DNA of 64,000 nt from Oricola sp. (lineage in GTDB: Bacteria; Pseudomonadota; Alphaproteobacteria; Rhizobiales; Rhizobiaceae), in contig NZ_JALEGV010000041.1 in NCBI RefSeq assembly GCF_022763245.1, positions 248,001-312,000 on the forward strand, given 5' to 3'. A model generated the notes under the pieces. The model saw only the letters and a list, made by a program, of their open reading frames with translations. It did not search any database and was not told where the DNA came from. A program made the translations under genes and the position numbers. Positions 63,778 to 64,000 of the stretch are shown piece by piece. Each line of letters opens with the position of its first letter. Positions within the stretch are counted from its first letter, which is position 1.

Positions 63778-64000
63778 TCAGAAGCCGCCATGCTCCTCGA
63801 TCCAGGCCGCTTCGGCCGGCGAGGTCGGCCGCCCGAGAACGGCATTTCGGTGCGGAAACTGGCCGAAGGCGGCGATCGGATCGCGATGAAGATGGGCGAA
63901 TTTCAGGCTGTTCTCGTTGCCGAGCTTTTCGAACAGGGCCACGGCACGGTCCTGGTCGGCCAGCGTTTCGGAATGCATGAACGGCATGTAGAGGAACTGC
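63778..64000 (-). CDS. DUF924 family protein, C-terminal part (cut by window edge)
   Basis: The frame is open to the right edge; only the last 73 codons are present. They read FLYMPFMHSETLADQDRAV, then FAHLHRDPIAAFGQFPHRNAVLGR, the most conserved part of DUF924 proteins (helical, alpha-alpha superhelix fold, function unknown). It precedes the 480-residue protein gene on the same strand. Confidence 0.85.
   Translation of the reverse strand, partial: QFLYMPFMHSETLADQDRAVALFEKLGNENSLKFAHLHRDPIAAFGQFPHRNAVLGRPTSPAEAAWIEEHGGF

Overview
The window is GC-rich, densely packed bacterial chromosome. It most resembles an alphaproteobacterium of the order Hyphomicrobiales (rhizobia and relatives). The evidence is the aglR-aglEFGAK alpha-glucoside operon, the yihA-yidC-rnpA-rpmH block, the def-fmt-truA-dapE-dapD neighbourhood, and frequent ATGA stop/start overlaps. 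This is inferred from gene content and protein motifs; I cannot name a genus.

Layout. 1-2.5 kb: a thiamine salvage operon (thiM-thiE-thiD, then an SDR gene running off the left edge) behind a TPP riboswitch. 2.6-7 kb: an HI0933-type flavoprotein, a 1-Cys peroxiredoxin, then the most unusual locus here. That locus is a 41-codon peptide gene just upstream of an HExxH-motif protein of the peptide beta-hydroxylase type, with an ATP-grasp gene diverging from it; it looks like a small RiPP-type locus. 7-16 kb: prfC, a run of small VOC/DUF1428/GyrI-like genes, dut, a HAD phosphatase, a LysE exporter, a lytic transglycosylase, an XRE regulator and a fatty acid desaturase. 16-28 kb: a GGDEF-EAL protein, a PhnD-like protein, rmuC, def, fmt, truA, dapE, dapD, a LOG protein and small membrane proteins. 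28-36 kb: an EF-hand secreted protein, DUF817, a pyrimidine nucleotidase, an EamA transporter, argB, an ECF sigma/anti-sigma pair with a fasciclin protein, and a Tat-exported MsrB. 35-44 kb: yihA, yidC, rnpA, rpmH, a TVP38 protein with a pyridine nucleotide-disulfide oxidoreductase, a histidine kinase, tRNA-Arg(ACG) and DUF3307. 43-56.5 kb: aglR and aglEFGAK, an IlvD/Edd-family sugar-acid dehydratase, a small membrane peptide, pgi and an acyltransferase. 57-64 kb: a secreted RTX-like protein built of four repeats in an ABAB order, a long-chain acyl-CoA ligase, a large uncharacterised protein and a partial DUF924 gene.

How the genes work together. The agl genes should import alpha-glucosides, hydrolyse them and pass glucose units towards Pgi and central metabolism, under LacI-type control through two palindromic operators. 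The sigma/anti-sigma/fasciclin/MsrB stretch looks like an envelope-stress module. The dap, def/fmt/truA and yidC/rnpA/rpmH genes are core housekeeping. I saw no insertion sequences, prophage genes or CRISPR array.
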